A DNA stretch of 64,000 nucleotides from Trichosporon coremiiforme. Its lineage: Eukaryota > Basidiomycota > Tremellomycetes > Trichosporonales > Trichosporonaceae. Shown in pieces: positions 1 to 11,267 of the stretch. A model generated the notes under the pieces. It saw nothing but the letters and a program-made list of their open reading frames with translations, was not told the origin of the DNA and searched no databases. The stretch spans positions 2,191,092-2,255,091 of the forward strand of contig BCJJ01000003.1 of the NCBI GenBank assembly GCA_039545355.1. Direction: 5' to 3'. Positions within the stretch are counted from its first letter, which is position 1, and every line of letters starts with the position of its first letter. The position numbers and the translations under genes are program-made.

Positions 1-1429
1 GCTTGAAACGACTGCCGTACACTTCCTCTGGCGTGCACTAGCTCAGTAAAGGTCAAGCGAGCTGCGATTCCTTCCATCTCGTGGCAGCGCGTATTACACG
101 CTGCTTAAAGTTGGTTGAATGCCTGGCTTCCATTCGTCAAGCTTGTTTGTCCTCGGCATACCAATAGAGCGCAGATCAGGCACCCAGTAATCCTCTCCAC
201 ACTGTGGCGACGTCTGGGCGTGCTTGCTTGGGTTGCTGAGTCCTTCAACACTGCATGCAAGCGAGAAAGCAACTGTCACATCTCCAAGAATATTCCTCCA
301 GAAGCAGACTGGCACCATGTTTTTTTTCGCACCGTGCGTAGGTTTGGCCGACGTCATGTAACGCTGCAGGTACGCGCATTCGCCGTCAGTCGCAGCGGTG
401 ACAACGCGGGGCGCTCGCTGCAAGGTGGATCACGGATGAAACTCTGTTAGGCACGTGCTGTGACGGGAGGGTCTTGTTGTGGCGGCGACCTACCGTGGGA
501 CTTCAGCAGATCAGCGTGCATCTGCTGTGTTCGGTTTGCTGATAATGCTAGGAATCAGATCACACATCCGTAGCGCGCAGTTGTATGATTCTTCCGCCTT
601 CGATCTTTGCCAGCCGCCAACGAGCTTTGAGACCAGACTGACACTGCTGATCACAGGCCACTTAGATTTCAAGTAGTACGAACTCTCTTGCGCCTCGTAC
701 ACGCAAGCTTTCAGCACAGTCCAGGGAATACCGACTTCTCGCCTCCTTTCACCATGTGCTCGAGATCATGATCATCCTTTGAACAGCAAAGAGGCGAGCG
801 CGCCATCCGAGACCCTCTATCCACATACGGCATGGTGTGCCTCATTCCGGGAGTGGTTGACGTGTCACCGTGGGAAAGCTCGGACACGCGCCCTTGTTTT
901 CCACGGTTGAGTCAACCGCTGTGCCTGAACTAACGATGTCTTGTCCCTCCCGATCGGTGTCCTATCGTCATAACACATTCCAGACTCTGCGACTCTGCGA
1001 GAAGACCTTCAGCCCATCTGCACACCCCCGGCGCGCGTAAGCGTCCCTACACACTCCACACGTTGACCAAAGAACATCGCTAGCATTGGAGGAACCAGCT
1101 CCGCCGGCCTGGAGCATTGAAACTGTAAACCCTAAACCTCGCGTCAACCGCAAGCCCAAAGCCCACGCTAGACGTCGCCACCGGACCGTCTTTGTTTTCG
1201 ACGACTCACACGTCCCGTCTCTCCTCACCACTGGACAATCGACGGTGTCTGGCTCACCTCAGACGCGCAGGGAATATAAAGATCCTCGCTCCGACTGTGC
1301 ACTCACATCTGCACAGACCGACGCAGCTCTGTGTGTTCGCCACTCTTCCCTCGCGACGCTCAGCGACACCCCTTCCTTCTCTCCCTTCTTTATCCTTGAT
1401 CCTTGTCTTTGGTTACCGAAAATTCAAAA
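1..1429. other. Upstream region without a supported gene
   Basis: No open frame here has coding character or a recognisable domain; frames of 60-130 codons on both strands start at non-ATG codons and overlap one another. The 3' part is the promoter and leader of the bZIP gene at 1430. Confidence 0.6.
1275..1280 (+). promoter_or_regulatory. TATA box of the bZIP gene
   Basis: TATAAA lies about 150 bp upstream of the start codon at 1430, followed by a pyrimidine-rich leader with no ATG before the start codon. Position and sequence fit a fungal TATA element; this is inference from sequence only. Confidence 0.45.
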
Positions 1430-2463
1430 ATGCCCTCGCTTCTCGGCGCGGCTGATTCGTGAGTCACCGGCTCTGGGCTGAGTCGAGTCCAGTCAGCTCG
1501 ATCTCCAGCTGATGCATATATAGGTTCAACTCGTCCTCGGCGACTATTCGTCCCGATAACGAACAGCGGCAGCGGCGCACGCAACCTGGCACCAACCAAC
1601 TCGGACCGACAGACAGCATCGGACGGTCCTTTGAGTCTCTCATCGAAGGACGTGCTGGCGTGCTCCAGCAAGACACTCGTTTCGAGCAGTACCTCCAGCC
1701 TATCGACACCGACTCGTCCGGCCCATCGTCGGCAGTACAAGGGACGTTCAACCCGCTCGACTTTCTGAACGACAGCGCTGCGGAGTACCCGCCGCAGCAA
1801 GCCAACACGGTGCAGCCCACCGAGTTCTTCAGGCCGAGCAGCGCCGCGAGCCACCGTTCGGCGGCCAGCGGCGCAAGTCTCAGCAGCACCGACATTGACT
1901 CGACGGGCTACTACACGACGGACATGAGCGACGACGGCTTTGCGCCGCACGACCTCGCGAGTCCGTCGCCGCTGAACGAGATCGGCGCGCTGAACCTGAA
2001 CTCGGGCGGTGGCGCTCCAACGTGGGCGGCGTACGAGGCGCCCTCACCCATAGTCCCCACGACGATCAGCCCCTCAACGGACGCCCTCGGGAGCTCTGTG
2101 CCCCGCGCGGGGCCGAGTCGCAACATCCGCGGAGTGCAGAACAGCAAGGACCTGGAGGAGAAGAAGCGCCTAGACAGGCTGGAGCGTGAGTACTCATAAA
2201 GCCCAGCAATGGGACGCACGTCGCGAGCGTCGCAAGCTTGTTTGTCGTTGCGGATTAAGCTGACTCCAGACCGACGCTCAATCAACCGACGCTCGGCGCA
2301 GAAACACCGCCTGCGGCGCAAGGAGGAGATGGAGACGCTGCAGGCGCAGATCCGCGAGCGCGACCTCGAGATCCGGCAGCTGAAGGAGGAGCTCGCGGCC
2401 GTGCGCGCGCAAGCCCAGACGTACATGGAGATTGTCAAGGGGTTGCAAAACAAAGGAGCGTGA
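1430..2463 (+). CDS. bZIP transcription factor
   Basis: Three exons (1430-1458, 1524-2185, 2270-2463) join in frame to a 294-residue protein. Exon 1 codes only nine residues plus a split codon. The C-terminus holds a basic region with the core NRRSAQKHRLRRK, then a leucine-zipper coiled coil (METLQAQIRERDLEIRQLKEE) that runs nearly to the end. The N-terminal two thirds are Ser/Pro/Asp-rich and probably disordered activation sequence. The last intron falls just before the basic region and ends CTGACTCCAG. A nuclear DNA-binding role is expected from the family, as homo- or heterodimer on a TGACG-type site. I cannot assign it to a named factor. The start is the first ATG after the TATA box. Confidence 0.85.
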
Positions 2464-2582
2464 GTGGGCTGGAGGGTGGACGAGAGCGCAAGTGGATGTG
2501 AGTGTGTACAAAGGAGAAGGCAGGACAGTTCCGTAGTTCTTACAGTTCTTCTGGGAGATAAATGTAACAGTTTCCATACAAT

Positions 2583-4550
2583 CTATAGCAGAAGCTCGAC
2601 CTGCGCGCGCACCGCATCCCAGACGGGTTTCGGGTCGACGGAAGCCTTGACCAGGAGCTCCTGATACCGCCTTCCGAGCTGGTAGCACAGATTCTTGAAG
2701 TGGTAGTTCCGCTCATAGATTTCGTCGGACTGGAGCTCTATCATGGCGCCCTTGCCAGGAGGAGTGAAGAGCGTAAGTGCGAGCGCGCCGCCGTGTGCGC
2801 CGATGACCACGTCTGTGTGCGCCATGTAAGCCGACTGGGTCTGGAGCGGGATGAGGAGGGGATCAAGCACCGCGAACCGGACCACGGGGCCTTCATTGGA
2901 AGAGGACGAGGGGCCAGGAGCGAGCCAGCGGTCCGGTTCGTCGTCTATCCGTTCAAACTCGCATCGCGTGCCGGAACACAGCTCGGCGAACTCGGAGGCA
3001 AGATGGTCCAGCAACTGCGGCTCGTTGTCGATATGCCTCGTCAAGCGCCAGTGCGAATACTGTCTCGTGCGGAGGAACCACTTGTCCAGTTTCATCCTGC
3101 TCAGAAATAACACTCTGATCACCTTCCTCTCTCCCTCCATCTCCCCCTCACTTCTACGCCCAACCTCGGTGTGACTCGGCAGTCCCGGCGGGAGATATCC
3201 CATCAGGTAACGCATGTAATGACTCGCAGCCCAGGTGATCGCGCTCGCACACCCGGAGAACCGGTTTACTGGGATGACGGTCAGGATGGTGGGGGACGTA
3301 TGTGCCGTCCCGTGCAGCAGGCGGCGGAAACACGTGTCCGGGCCATAGGGGTCGAGCTGGAGTATACGCGGCGAGTGAGCGCCAACACTGTCCCAGAGGG
3401 CCGCGTAGTGATTATTCGCAATTGCGAATTCGTCACTGAACGCGAGCTGCACCCGCTCGGTTGCTAATGACGGTTCGGCCTCCGCCACGACGAGGAGGTT
3501 CAGGAGGGCCGTGAGGAGGTCTTCGGAGACGTGGAATCTGCCGTCAGCTGAAAGCGCAACGGTGATACAGTAGTGGAAACAGGGGGGAGGGGGGACTCAC
3601 GGATTCCACTCGTCGCGCCGATGCACAAGCACGGTGGTCGTGTTGACCCACTCCTTGCATTCTACTTCTCCGTGATCGAGGATGTTCGCGAGCGCGGACT
3701 TGTGCCGACTCTTCGGGAGAGTGCAGTCCAGCGGAGTCACGAAGCGGGACGCGTTGCCTGATGTCTCGAGCCCGGTCGAGAGGCAGGGATAACTCCCCAT
3801 CACCCACCAGGAGGAGCCGCGGCCGTCCTTGGGATTGAAGCAGGTGATACTGCCGGAGCCGGGCTCGAGATCGTGTGTCTCGGGCTTGCTCTCTCTTTCC
3901 TCGCTGTTGACTGCCGCGTATCGCCCCGCAATGTCTCGTCTTTGCCGTGCTGGAGTACCGGTCACCTCAGCTTCGGCGGGCGTGATCGAAGAGCGCAACT
4001 CCGTCCCTCTGTCCGATACCTTGCAGGAGCTCTTTCCCGTTTTAGCCCACTCACGGATGAGGGGCACGCCAAGCCGGTCACGGCAAGTATCCACGCCTGC
4101 GCGTTTGATCTCCGCCTCGGTTAGTTCAAGGAATGCCCTCATGGTGCGGATAGGATACACGTCCTTGACGTACGGACCCCGGGGCAGCTCGGCCAGAATC
4201 CTGAGCGTCTCGGCGCTCAGTCTTTCGTGCCCTCCCTCTTCTGCGTTTCCTTCGGCGTCTTCGGCGTCTACTGGACTAATGGGCTCAGCAGGGTAGGAAG
4301 AGGGAGAGGGGTCGTCATTGGGCCGTGTGACGAGCTCGGCGAACATGGCATCCGTGTCCTCCGTTACGACCGCGGCGTGCGGACGAGGGGGCATGTGCTG
4401 CGCGCGAAAGCCGAGGACGGCGTAGTGCAGCACCCCCGCACTGAGGAGCGCAAGCGCAATGCGCACGGCCCACCGTCGCGGACTCATCGAGGGGCGCGGC
4501 ACACCGTTGCTCGGCGGAGAGCTAGGCAGATGTGCATACTCCGCTGCCAT
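2583..4550 (-). CDS. Glycosyltransferase family 61-like type II membrane protein
   Basis: Two exons (4550-3601 and 3537-2583) give 634 residues. A short cytosolic N-terminus is followed by one hydrophobic segment at about residues 28-48 (RIALALLSAGVLHYAVLGF), then an acidic Ser/Pro stem and a lumenal domain. The C-terminal third carries the GT61/DUF563 signature: VVIGAHGGALALTLFTPPGKG followed by an acidic IEL strand, the part that binds the sugar nucleotide in this family. Family members transfer xylose or GlcNAc to glycans in the Golgi; the donor and acceptor here cannot be read from sequence. The single 63-nt intron has a CTGAC branch point ending at GGCAG. The gene reads away from the bZIP gene's 3' end with 119 bp between stop codons. 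Confidence 0.75.
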
Positions 4551-5357
4551 GGTCGTCTTTCCTCCTTGCCCGCTGGCTTTCTCCTCCTCTTGTCGCTAGG
4601 CTGGGTCTCGATAGAATCGATGAGCTTCGGGAGTTGTCGCGCAGTACGGTCAATAATCGGCTGCTTGTTGCAGCAGCGTGCGGTAAGTAGTGGTGAGTAA
4701 GTGAGCAAGCAAGTGGGTAATGTGTTAGGTATCGAAACGCCTTGGCACGAAGCTCCACCTGACGTTGATCAGCAAGTTCCGGTTCACCCGACCCACCCCA
4801 CCTGGCGAAGCCAACCTGACCATTGCGTTCCTTGCGATCCTTACGCCCACGCCCTCCCGTAGCGGAGTACGGAGCTGGTCCAGAACCTGTACCGGACGCC
4901 GTAGGCCTCGCACCCTTCCTCCGACCCTGTGCGCGTCCCATGCACACACCTCTAGGTTCCAAGCAATAACTTCCATCGCCCCCAAGTCGAAGAGATCTGA
5001 CGTGCACACACAAGTGCACAAGCAAGCACCCCGAAACTGTGTCCCTCGCAGTACCTTTGTCGTGAGGCAGAGCTAGCAGAGCCAAACATGCACTCTGCTC
5101 CCCGCAATGAACGAATCAGGGCTGCACCGGTTGGCCGTGCCGGTCGGACGTGCCTGTCCAGCGAGCCAAATTTGGTTTCAGTTCAGTACTCAGTCGCCCG
5201 TACGCCCATGCCAGAAAAAGTAGCTCAAGAGATGTGGTTGTCTAATGCCTAATGCTTCATGCTGCATTGATTGATGCTAATACTTCTACTGCTACTGCTT
5301 GATGATGAATGGGGTGTGAATGCGTTGCGATGCGTGTGATGCGTCGTGAGTCGTCGT
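4551..5357. other. Gap between the GT61-like and mS45-like genes
   Basis: About 800 bp between the 3' end of the mS45-like gene and the start of the GT61-like gene, both on the minus strand. It should hold the GT61 promoter. I see no additional gene or structured RNA. Confidence 0.5.
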
Positions 5358-6863
5358 CTACTTCTTCTGCGCGGCCTGGGCGGCACGACGCTGCTGGCCC
5401 TTCTTCGACGTGTCGACGAAGCGGAAGACGTGCTGGCCAGGCTTGTTGTAGTTGGACGGCGTCTCGGGCTCTGGCGGCGGGGGCGGGTGCTCCGCAGCAC
5501 GGTTGATGGCCTGCTGAGCAGCCGAGGTGCCCGAGACGTACTCGCCCTCGCTGACGAACGCCCACGCCTCCTTCTCGAGACCCTGGCTGTCCGACTGCTT
5601 GCGCAGGTCGCCGAACGAACCGAGGTCGCCACGCGCCTCCTCCTGGATTTCGGCCTCCGTGGACTCGTGCGAGACACGAGCAATCTCCTCGTCGCGGAGC
5701 GCCCGTGGGGAGGGAACAGCCCCGTCGGCGCGGTAAGGGAGCTGGCATCCGAGCAGCTCCTCCATTCCCGACTGGTACGCCTTGTTGAGCGGAAGGTTCT
5801 GTTTTGTCAGCTTCTCATCCTAGAACTTGGTGTGGGAGGGAAGGGTCAGAAAGCCATGCATTTGAGGGGTTGTTTAACCACGTTTTGGGTCTTCAAGACT
5901 AATCGATCTCGCTCATCATAGAAGGTAGGGTCGGGATTGGAAAGATGACTCACCTGTGGTTCCAACGAAATAGAGCAACGAATAACGGTCATCGTTCAAC
6001 GAGAGAAAGATGGCGTCAGCACAAGAAACGCATTGCCTGAGAGAGCACGCGCGACCGCAGATGTTTTGGAAAAGCATCAGGAAGTGAAGAAATTATGTTT
6101 GAGTAACCATAAGGGAGGAAGCTCCCATAGTGTGTCTTAAGTAAAGAATGTCATGTCATGTTTCTCATCAGTGAGAGAGGGAGGAACGGGACTGCGTGTC
6201 CACTCTGAAAGAGGAGCGGACAATCGCAGCGGACAGAGGAGGGCGAAGAGGGGGAACGGGTGGCTGCGGCCGGTCTCGCGAGAACAACTCACCTGGCGCC
6301 TGAACTCGGCCTCGACCTCCTTCAGCTTGGCGATCGCCTCAATCCTAGCCTTCGAGACAGAGAACTGGGTAGCAATCTGACCGATCGTCTTCTGCCCTGA
6401 ACGGAGCTCCTGGTCGATTTGGGTCATGATGACGTCCGAGATGGGAGGCGGCGGTTGGAATGACGGGTTGGTAGGGAAGGGCTGGGTATCCGTCAGTATC
6501 ACAGTTCCAGAAAGAGTGTATCGTGGTACTCACCATGTCGTCTCCAAGCCACTTGGCCTTGCCGCCCTTCTTCGCCCTCTTAAACTGCGGCCCAACGATC
6601 TCGACCCACTTCTTGTAGTTGTACTCGAACACCTCGGGGTCACGGTCGCCCTGGCGCAGAGAATCCTTCCACTGCTGCGCCATACGCCTGGCAGCGTCGG
6701 CCCTTTCCTGCTGCTCCGACCTCACGGTCCCGGACCGGGGCGGACGACCGCCTTGCGGGCGGGCCGAGGTCGACTGGTGACGGGCACAGGCGGCAGCGCT
6801 GAACGATGATCGCACAGCGCGCACCCGGCTCGGTCCCGCGACAGCGTTGGCGGCGAAGGACAT
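5358..6863 (-). CDS. Mitochondrial small-subunit ribosomal protein, Bot1/mS45-like
   Basis: Exons 6863-6534, 6481-6293 and 5798-5358 sum to 960 nt, a 319-residue protein. The N-terminus is basic and Ser/Ala-rich like a mitochondrial targeting peptide. Residues about 105-175 match the fungal Bot1p family (PF12298): a WLGDDMPFPTNPSFQPPPP segment, a helix-turn-helix-like stretch (TIGQIATQFSVSKARIEAI) and the LKEVEAEFRRQ helix. Exon 3 continues with NLPLNKAYQSGMEELLG. The C-terminus is basic and Gln/Ala-rich. Intron 2 is 494 nt, ten times the local norm, and contains the candidate snoRNAs listed separately. The gene is divergent from uS8m at 7253. The family call is from memory of motifs. Confidence 0.72.
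5840..5926 (-). ncRNA. Candidate intronic C/D box snoRNA (18S guide)
   Basis: Inside the 494-nt intron of the mS45-like gene. On the minus strand a perfect C box ATGATGA (5919-5913) is followed about 63 nt later by D box CTGA (5849-5846). The 11 bases just before the D box are complementary to AAGCCATGCAT, a conserved stretch near the 5' end of 18S rRNA. A terminal stem is not evident, and I know of no methylation guided at the predicted C, so this is the weaker of the two candidates. Confidence 0.3.
6070..6178 (-). ncRNA. Candidate intronic C/D box snoRNA (25S guide)
   Basis: Same long intron. A TGATGA C-box core (6170-6165) and a CTGA D box (6080-6077) lie about 84 nt apart on the minus strand. 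The stretch starting one base before the D box is complementary over 13 nt to AAGTGAAGAAATT, a universally conserved segment of 25S/28S rRNA just before the ACGGCGGGAGTAACTATGAC region. The D+5 rule would place 2'-O-methylation on the U of AAGU. No clear terminal stem is visible. Ribosomal-protein introns are a classical snoRNA location. Confidence 0.5.
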
Positions 6864-7252
6864 GTTGGAGTGGGAGAGGGGGGGAGGGGGGGGAAGAAGG
6901 TTGGAGGAAAGACAAGATGAGGAGAAGAGCAAGATGCAAGTGCACCAACTTTTTTCGCGCGACCACACCTCGCGCATCCGGGACTGCTTTCGGTGGCTGA
7001 GGGAATCCACCGCACCACCCAATCCCGGGCGCTCCTGGGCGGCAGCTGCAGTCTCGCCCTCAGTCGGGAAGTTTCGGTGATACTTTTAGCGGGAAGGTGG
7101 AGGTCACTGTGTGGCACTTTTTTCTGAACTGTCCCTGGCCGCTCGATTGCTGCCTAGCTCGCCTGCTCGTCTGCGTCTGCAGCGAAGTCAAAAGTCATCT
7201 AGCCCAAAAGTCACTCCGACGCCGTTCGACGACACCACACCCCACCACCACC
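6864..7252. promoter_or_regulatory. Shared divergent promoter of two mitoribosomal genes
   Basis: 389 bp separate the start codons of the mS45-like gene (minus) and uS8m (plus). Both encode mitochondrial small-subunit proteins, so a bidirectional promoter is a reasonable inference. No TATA box is evident. Confidence 0.5.
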
Positions 7253-7741
7253 ATGCCGACTCCCCCGCACCGCATCCTCACCCACATCCGGAACACGTCG
7301 CGCGCCGCCCTCGCGTCCACGTCCCTCCCCTACACCAACGCCGCGCTCGGCATCTCCTCCGTTCTCCTCCGTCACGGCCTCCTCACCAACGTCTCCCTCG
7401 GCGGCCCGACGCACCCCGCCCCCGCCGACTTCCCCAAGCTCCCTGCTCCTGCCCGTCGTCTCTGGATCGGCCACAAGTACCGCGCCGGACAGCCCGTGCT
7501 CCGTCACATTGACCTCATCTCTAAGCCCTCCGTCCGACGAGGTGTTGACCACGAGAAGCTCGGCCTCCTCCTCCAGGGCAAGCGCGTCAACAACGTTCCC
7601 GGGTGCGGAACCGGAGAGATCTTCATCCTCAAGGTCTCCAAGGACAGCAGCATGGGACGCAAGGGCGTCGACATGTACATGGAGGGATGGGAGGCTTACA
7701 CCGCCGGCCTCGGCGGTGAGCTCATCGCCCGCGCCTCTTAA
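7253..7741 (+). CDS. MRPS8: Mitochondrial ribosomal protein uS8m
   Basis: Uninterrupted 162-codon frame. It matches bacterial-type uS8: an N-terminal HIRNTSRA helix, the LRHGLLTNVSLG segment, the RAGQPVLRHIDLISKPSVRR core and a C-terminal Gly-rich strand (VPGCGTGEIFILKVS). uS8 binds the central domain of the small-subunit rRNA; this is the mitochondrial version because it lacks the eukaryotic cytosolic uS8 signature. The start is the ATG in an ACCACCATG context. An in-frame frame extends upstream to 7097 but starts without ATG. Length is close to that of fungal MRPS8. Confidence 0.88.
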   Translation: MPTPPHRILTHIRNTSRAALASTSLPYTNAALGISSVLLRHGLLTNVSLGGPTHPAPADFPKLPAPARRLWIGHKYRAGQPVLRHIDLISKPSVRRGVDHEKLGLLLQGKRVNNVPGCGTGEIFILKVSKDSSMGRKGVDMYMEGWEAYTAGLGGELIARAS

Positions 7742-8025
7742 GTCCTAATTATCCTCGACCGCGCCTTCGGGCCTCACATCATCTTTCTGGTCCTCTCTCC
7801 GCTATCTCACACGGCCGCGCTCGGCCCAGCACGCCTGCTCGCGTACCTCTCAACTCCTAAGCATGTATACCGCCATTCATACCATCGTCATGACATGTAA
7901 TATCATTACATCACTTCGTCTGAAAGTGTGTTTGTTACAACGGGTTCATTTATGAACAGATGAATAATACAACAGAGATGCCGGACAGCTACTTGACAGC
8001 TGTGCGGGGTGATGCGTGGTTAATG

Positions 8026-10612
8026 CTAATGATCTGTGGTCGATTCTGTGGACACCTCCTTGCCGAGTGAGGAGGGTACCCTTTCCTTCCTCCTCCTCCT
8101 CGCGGGGACGTTGGCGAAGCGCTTGGCGCCGAACGCCTTCATCTCCTTGATCCTCGCCGCGTGCTTGGCGTAGCTCTCCTTCATCTTCGCCTCCTCCTCG
8201 AGTCTCTGCGTGAGGCGGTAAAGTTCTGGGCATCAGTTAAGGTAAAGCGCTGGGCAACTCACTGATTAGTTTGAATGTGTACCAGTAGCCGAGAATAGGC
8301 TGGCCGACCTCGTCCTCTCGCTCCTGTCCGCCAAGGAGCTTCGTCATGTCCCTACCCGTCTCGAGCTGACGGAGCTGGCGCTCCTGATCACCGTACAGGT
8401 GAATGCCCGTCGTGAACGCGAAGATAAGCGCGTACAGCATGCGGAAGTTGATGCGCTTCGCCTGCTTGTACGCGGTAGTAAGCTTGCGCCTGGTGGTCAG
8501 TTAACAAACACACATGTAAAACTCACTTAGAGGAGACACGCTCCGGGTCTGCGATGCTTGAGAGGAAGTTGCCCATGGCATGAAACGCCATGTTGTCGCC
8601 GGACCGGCACTGGTCAGCGAGTACGTTGACCGTGTGCATCTTCTTCGGATCCTCCGTAACGCGTTCAAGCTGCCCGATGGCCGCGAGACGGTTGACCTCA
8701 ACGACGAGACCGAACTCGGAGCCGGCGGCGACTGATCCCTTTGCAGTAGAGTAGTACCGGTCGGCGACCTCCGCGAGACCTAACTGATGCGCAAGCTGGC
8801 CATGCAGCATGCACACTTGCGGGAAGTACGTCTTGAAGAGGTTCGTGTCCCGGAGGTGAGCCAGGATCTCCTGAAGCAGCTGCGATGGTCAGCTCGTGAG
8901 GTGCTGGAGTGGGCTCACCTTGTCCGCCTCCTCCAGCTCTGTGCGGAAGATGTGAGCAAGAGCCTGCTCCATCATGATTTCGGCGCGGAGGATCATGACT
9001 TCGTGACGGCTCTGCAGCGCATCCAGTGGGCCATGGACCGAAGAGACTGTTGTCAGTTACGCGAAAACCGTGAACAAAACTCACATCCTAGATCCCATAG
9101 CTCTCCCTGACGGGCCTCGTTCTCGAAGCGGCGGAAGTGCGTAGCATGCAGTATCACCCTGCACGGCCCCTGGTTGTGGGTGAGGAAGTCCTGTCTACTC
9201 GTGATGGTGACGAGGTGCGCGAGGCCCCACAGGATATTCACCGGAGTCGTTTGCACGAACAGCGGGTACGTCTGTGCGCCGGACGAGTCGCGGAGCAGCA
9301 TCTGTCGTCAGCTGTTTTGGAGGCCGGGGTAGCCCACCTTCACAATGCCTCCGTTGGCGCGGAGCTTGCGCAGCGTGCCCTTCTCCTCCGCCATATCCAT
9401 GACAATGAAGAGCTTGGCGATGCACGCCTTCGCAGTCGTGTCCTCACCCGAGCGGCCCTCGTACAGCGCACGGAAGGAGAGGTAGTGGATAGTGACGATT
9501 GTGCGCCAGAGCCGCTCGTTAGACGATCCCGACCCGGCGACTTCGGGAACCTCCTCCGGCTTATATGAGAGGCCGAACACGGTCGCACACTCTTTCATTG
9601 CCGCCTCGAGGCGGTCCCATTTGCGCAGCACGAACAGCGCACGCAAGTGCGCCAGGTGGCAGAACTCGACGAGCTGCGTGTGGCCATTTGAACGGGCTTC
9701 CCTCTGCTTGTCAGTTGGCCAAACAGTTCCTCAACTCACGATCAGGTCATCGGCGGCACTGAAGAAATCGTTCGACTGCGAGTCCTCGAGCGTCTGCAGG
9801 AGCAGGAGTTGCAGCTGATATCGGTGAATGAACGCGACGTGCGGGGTCGTCGCGAGGGCGCTCTTGATGACGCGGCGACCGACCTTGGTCTTGTCCTGAT
9901 AATCAGCTTCCAGCTCTTTCGAGTAAGCTCACATTCATGAATGCGAAGCGCGCGCTGGCGAGCTCGAGAGCATACTTGAACCGGCGGGTATGTGGTGAAC
10001 GCTGAGCGATAACGAGCTGTTGTCAGTTGCGACCGTCCAGAGAGTGAAACTCACAGAGGTTTTAATCGTGTCGTCGACGTCAGCGAGCAGACGCTTCTCG
10101 TCAATAGCAAGAACGCTCTCTGAGCGGAGGCGCTGGACGCTGGCGACAGTCTCAAGGACCTTGATACCGATATGCGCGAACTCTGCCCCAAACGCAGCGT
10201 GCTCAACATCGCTGAGGGCTGGCGTGTGCAGCGCGGCCTGGAGCATGTCGAGCGCAGCAACGAGTAGTCCGAGGGCAGTCGACAATGCGTGCGGATCTGC
10301 GACATACGGTCCAGACTCAAGGGACGGCGGGGCGTCGGACGACTGGACACGGGGCGGGACGAACGCCTGCGTGTAATGCCGGTGCGCGGCGGCGTGCGCA
10401 CTCAGTGCGAGGTGATACAGCAGTGCCGGCGTCGGTATCTCGTTCTTGCCAGTGCGAGCATCACGGAGATCGGCGTCTTGCGGCGGCGTCGGCGCCGTCT
10501 TTGGTCGCTTCACGGGTGTCTCGTTCGCTCGCTCATGCTCGCGCGGCCGTTTCGGCGACGGCGAGGTTGTCATGGTGTGGCTGGGGGCGGTAGAGGGCGG
10601 ACTGGGGAGCAT
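8026..10612 (-). CDS. Mau2/Scc4-like cohesin loading factor
   Basis: About nine exons separated by introns of about 35-45 nt (near 10017, 9898, 9707, 9305, 9050, 8883, 8489 and 8227). The product is roughly 750 residues and almost wholly helical, with TPR-like helical pairs after a basic, Pro-rich N-terminus (about 45 residues, KRPREHERA, PVKRPK) that could carry a nuclear localisation signal. The order (a LGLLVAALDMLQAAL helix, then segments around KTKVGRRVIKSALATTP and LFVLRKWDRLEAAMKECA) fits the PF10345 cohesin-loading family. In that family the Scc2 partner drives cohesin onto chromatin. The C-terminus is basic (RRRRKER). Another TPR-superhelix family is possible. A second ATG at 10573 could also be the start. 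Confidence 0.55.
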
Positions 10613-11267
10613 GGCCTGCCCCGCGCCGCTTTTGAGTAAGGGTGGGGTACGCTGGCTGTCGTGGCCGCGTGGGTGTCGCTTGTTGTGGAGAGGGAAGGCG
10701 AGGAAGACAGAAGACGTTGCGCGTCGGGCGAGTGCGAGCGGTGGTAGACACGCTTCGCTGCTGTTGCGTTCTTCCTCGTCCCCGGTAGGGAAATGGGCGG
10801 GTATCTCGCTGCAAGGGAGCAGCGTTTCCTGTACGGAGTGTGAGCTGTGGAGCTTCTGGAGTCGAGCTGTCCTGTCCTGTCGAGGCTGGGACGAATCTTC
10901 GTAGCTTTCGTGAGTTGGCCATAGGGCGTCGGGCGTCGCGGCGGGCGTAATCAGACGCGTCCAGATCCAATCAGCCCTGCCGTCATCTTCCCTACGTGCA
11001 TTGACCCCCCTGCCTCATGGCAGCGTCAGGGTCCACTCAACGTCTGCTCGCGTGGCTCACATAGTCACGTGAAAAAATGCGCCACCCAGCAATGGTCGAG
11101 CGGGCACTCGAAGCGGGCGTACAGGCGGGGAAGCGGCGGCGGCTGAAATCTTGTGCCGCTCGTTGGGTGGCCGACCGAGTCGAGCGTCCGCTCGCGCTGC
11201 TCGGCTTAACCGATCGGACAGTAGATTGTTTTCGACACCTCCCCACCTCCCACACATATCATCAACC
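10613..11267. promoter_or_regulatory. Divergent promoter between the Mau2-like gene and HIS3
   Basis: 655 bp between two divergent start codons. No coding frame is convincing. I looked for a TGACTC (Gcn4/Cpc1-type) site for HIS3 and found none. Confidence 0.45.

Noticed and set aside
115..450. 111-codon plus-strand frame at the window's left edge
   Set aside because: Begins at a non-ATG codon, overlapped by an equally long minus-strand frame, no coding features.
5945..5995. A possible extra exon (NDDRYSLLYFVGT) in the long mS45-like intron
   Set aside because: Its phase does not fit either neighbour, and exons 2 and 3 join directly in phase 0 to give continuous family sequence.
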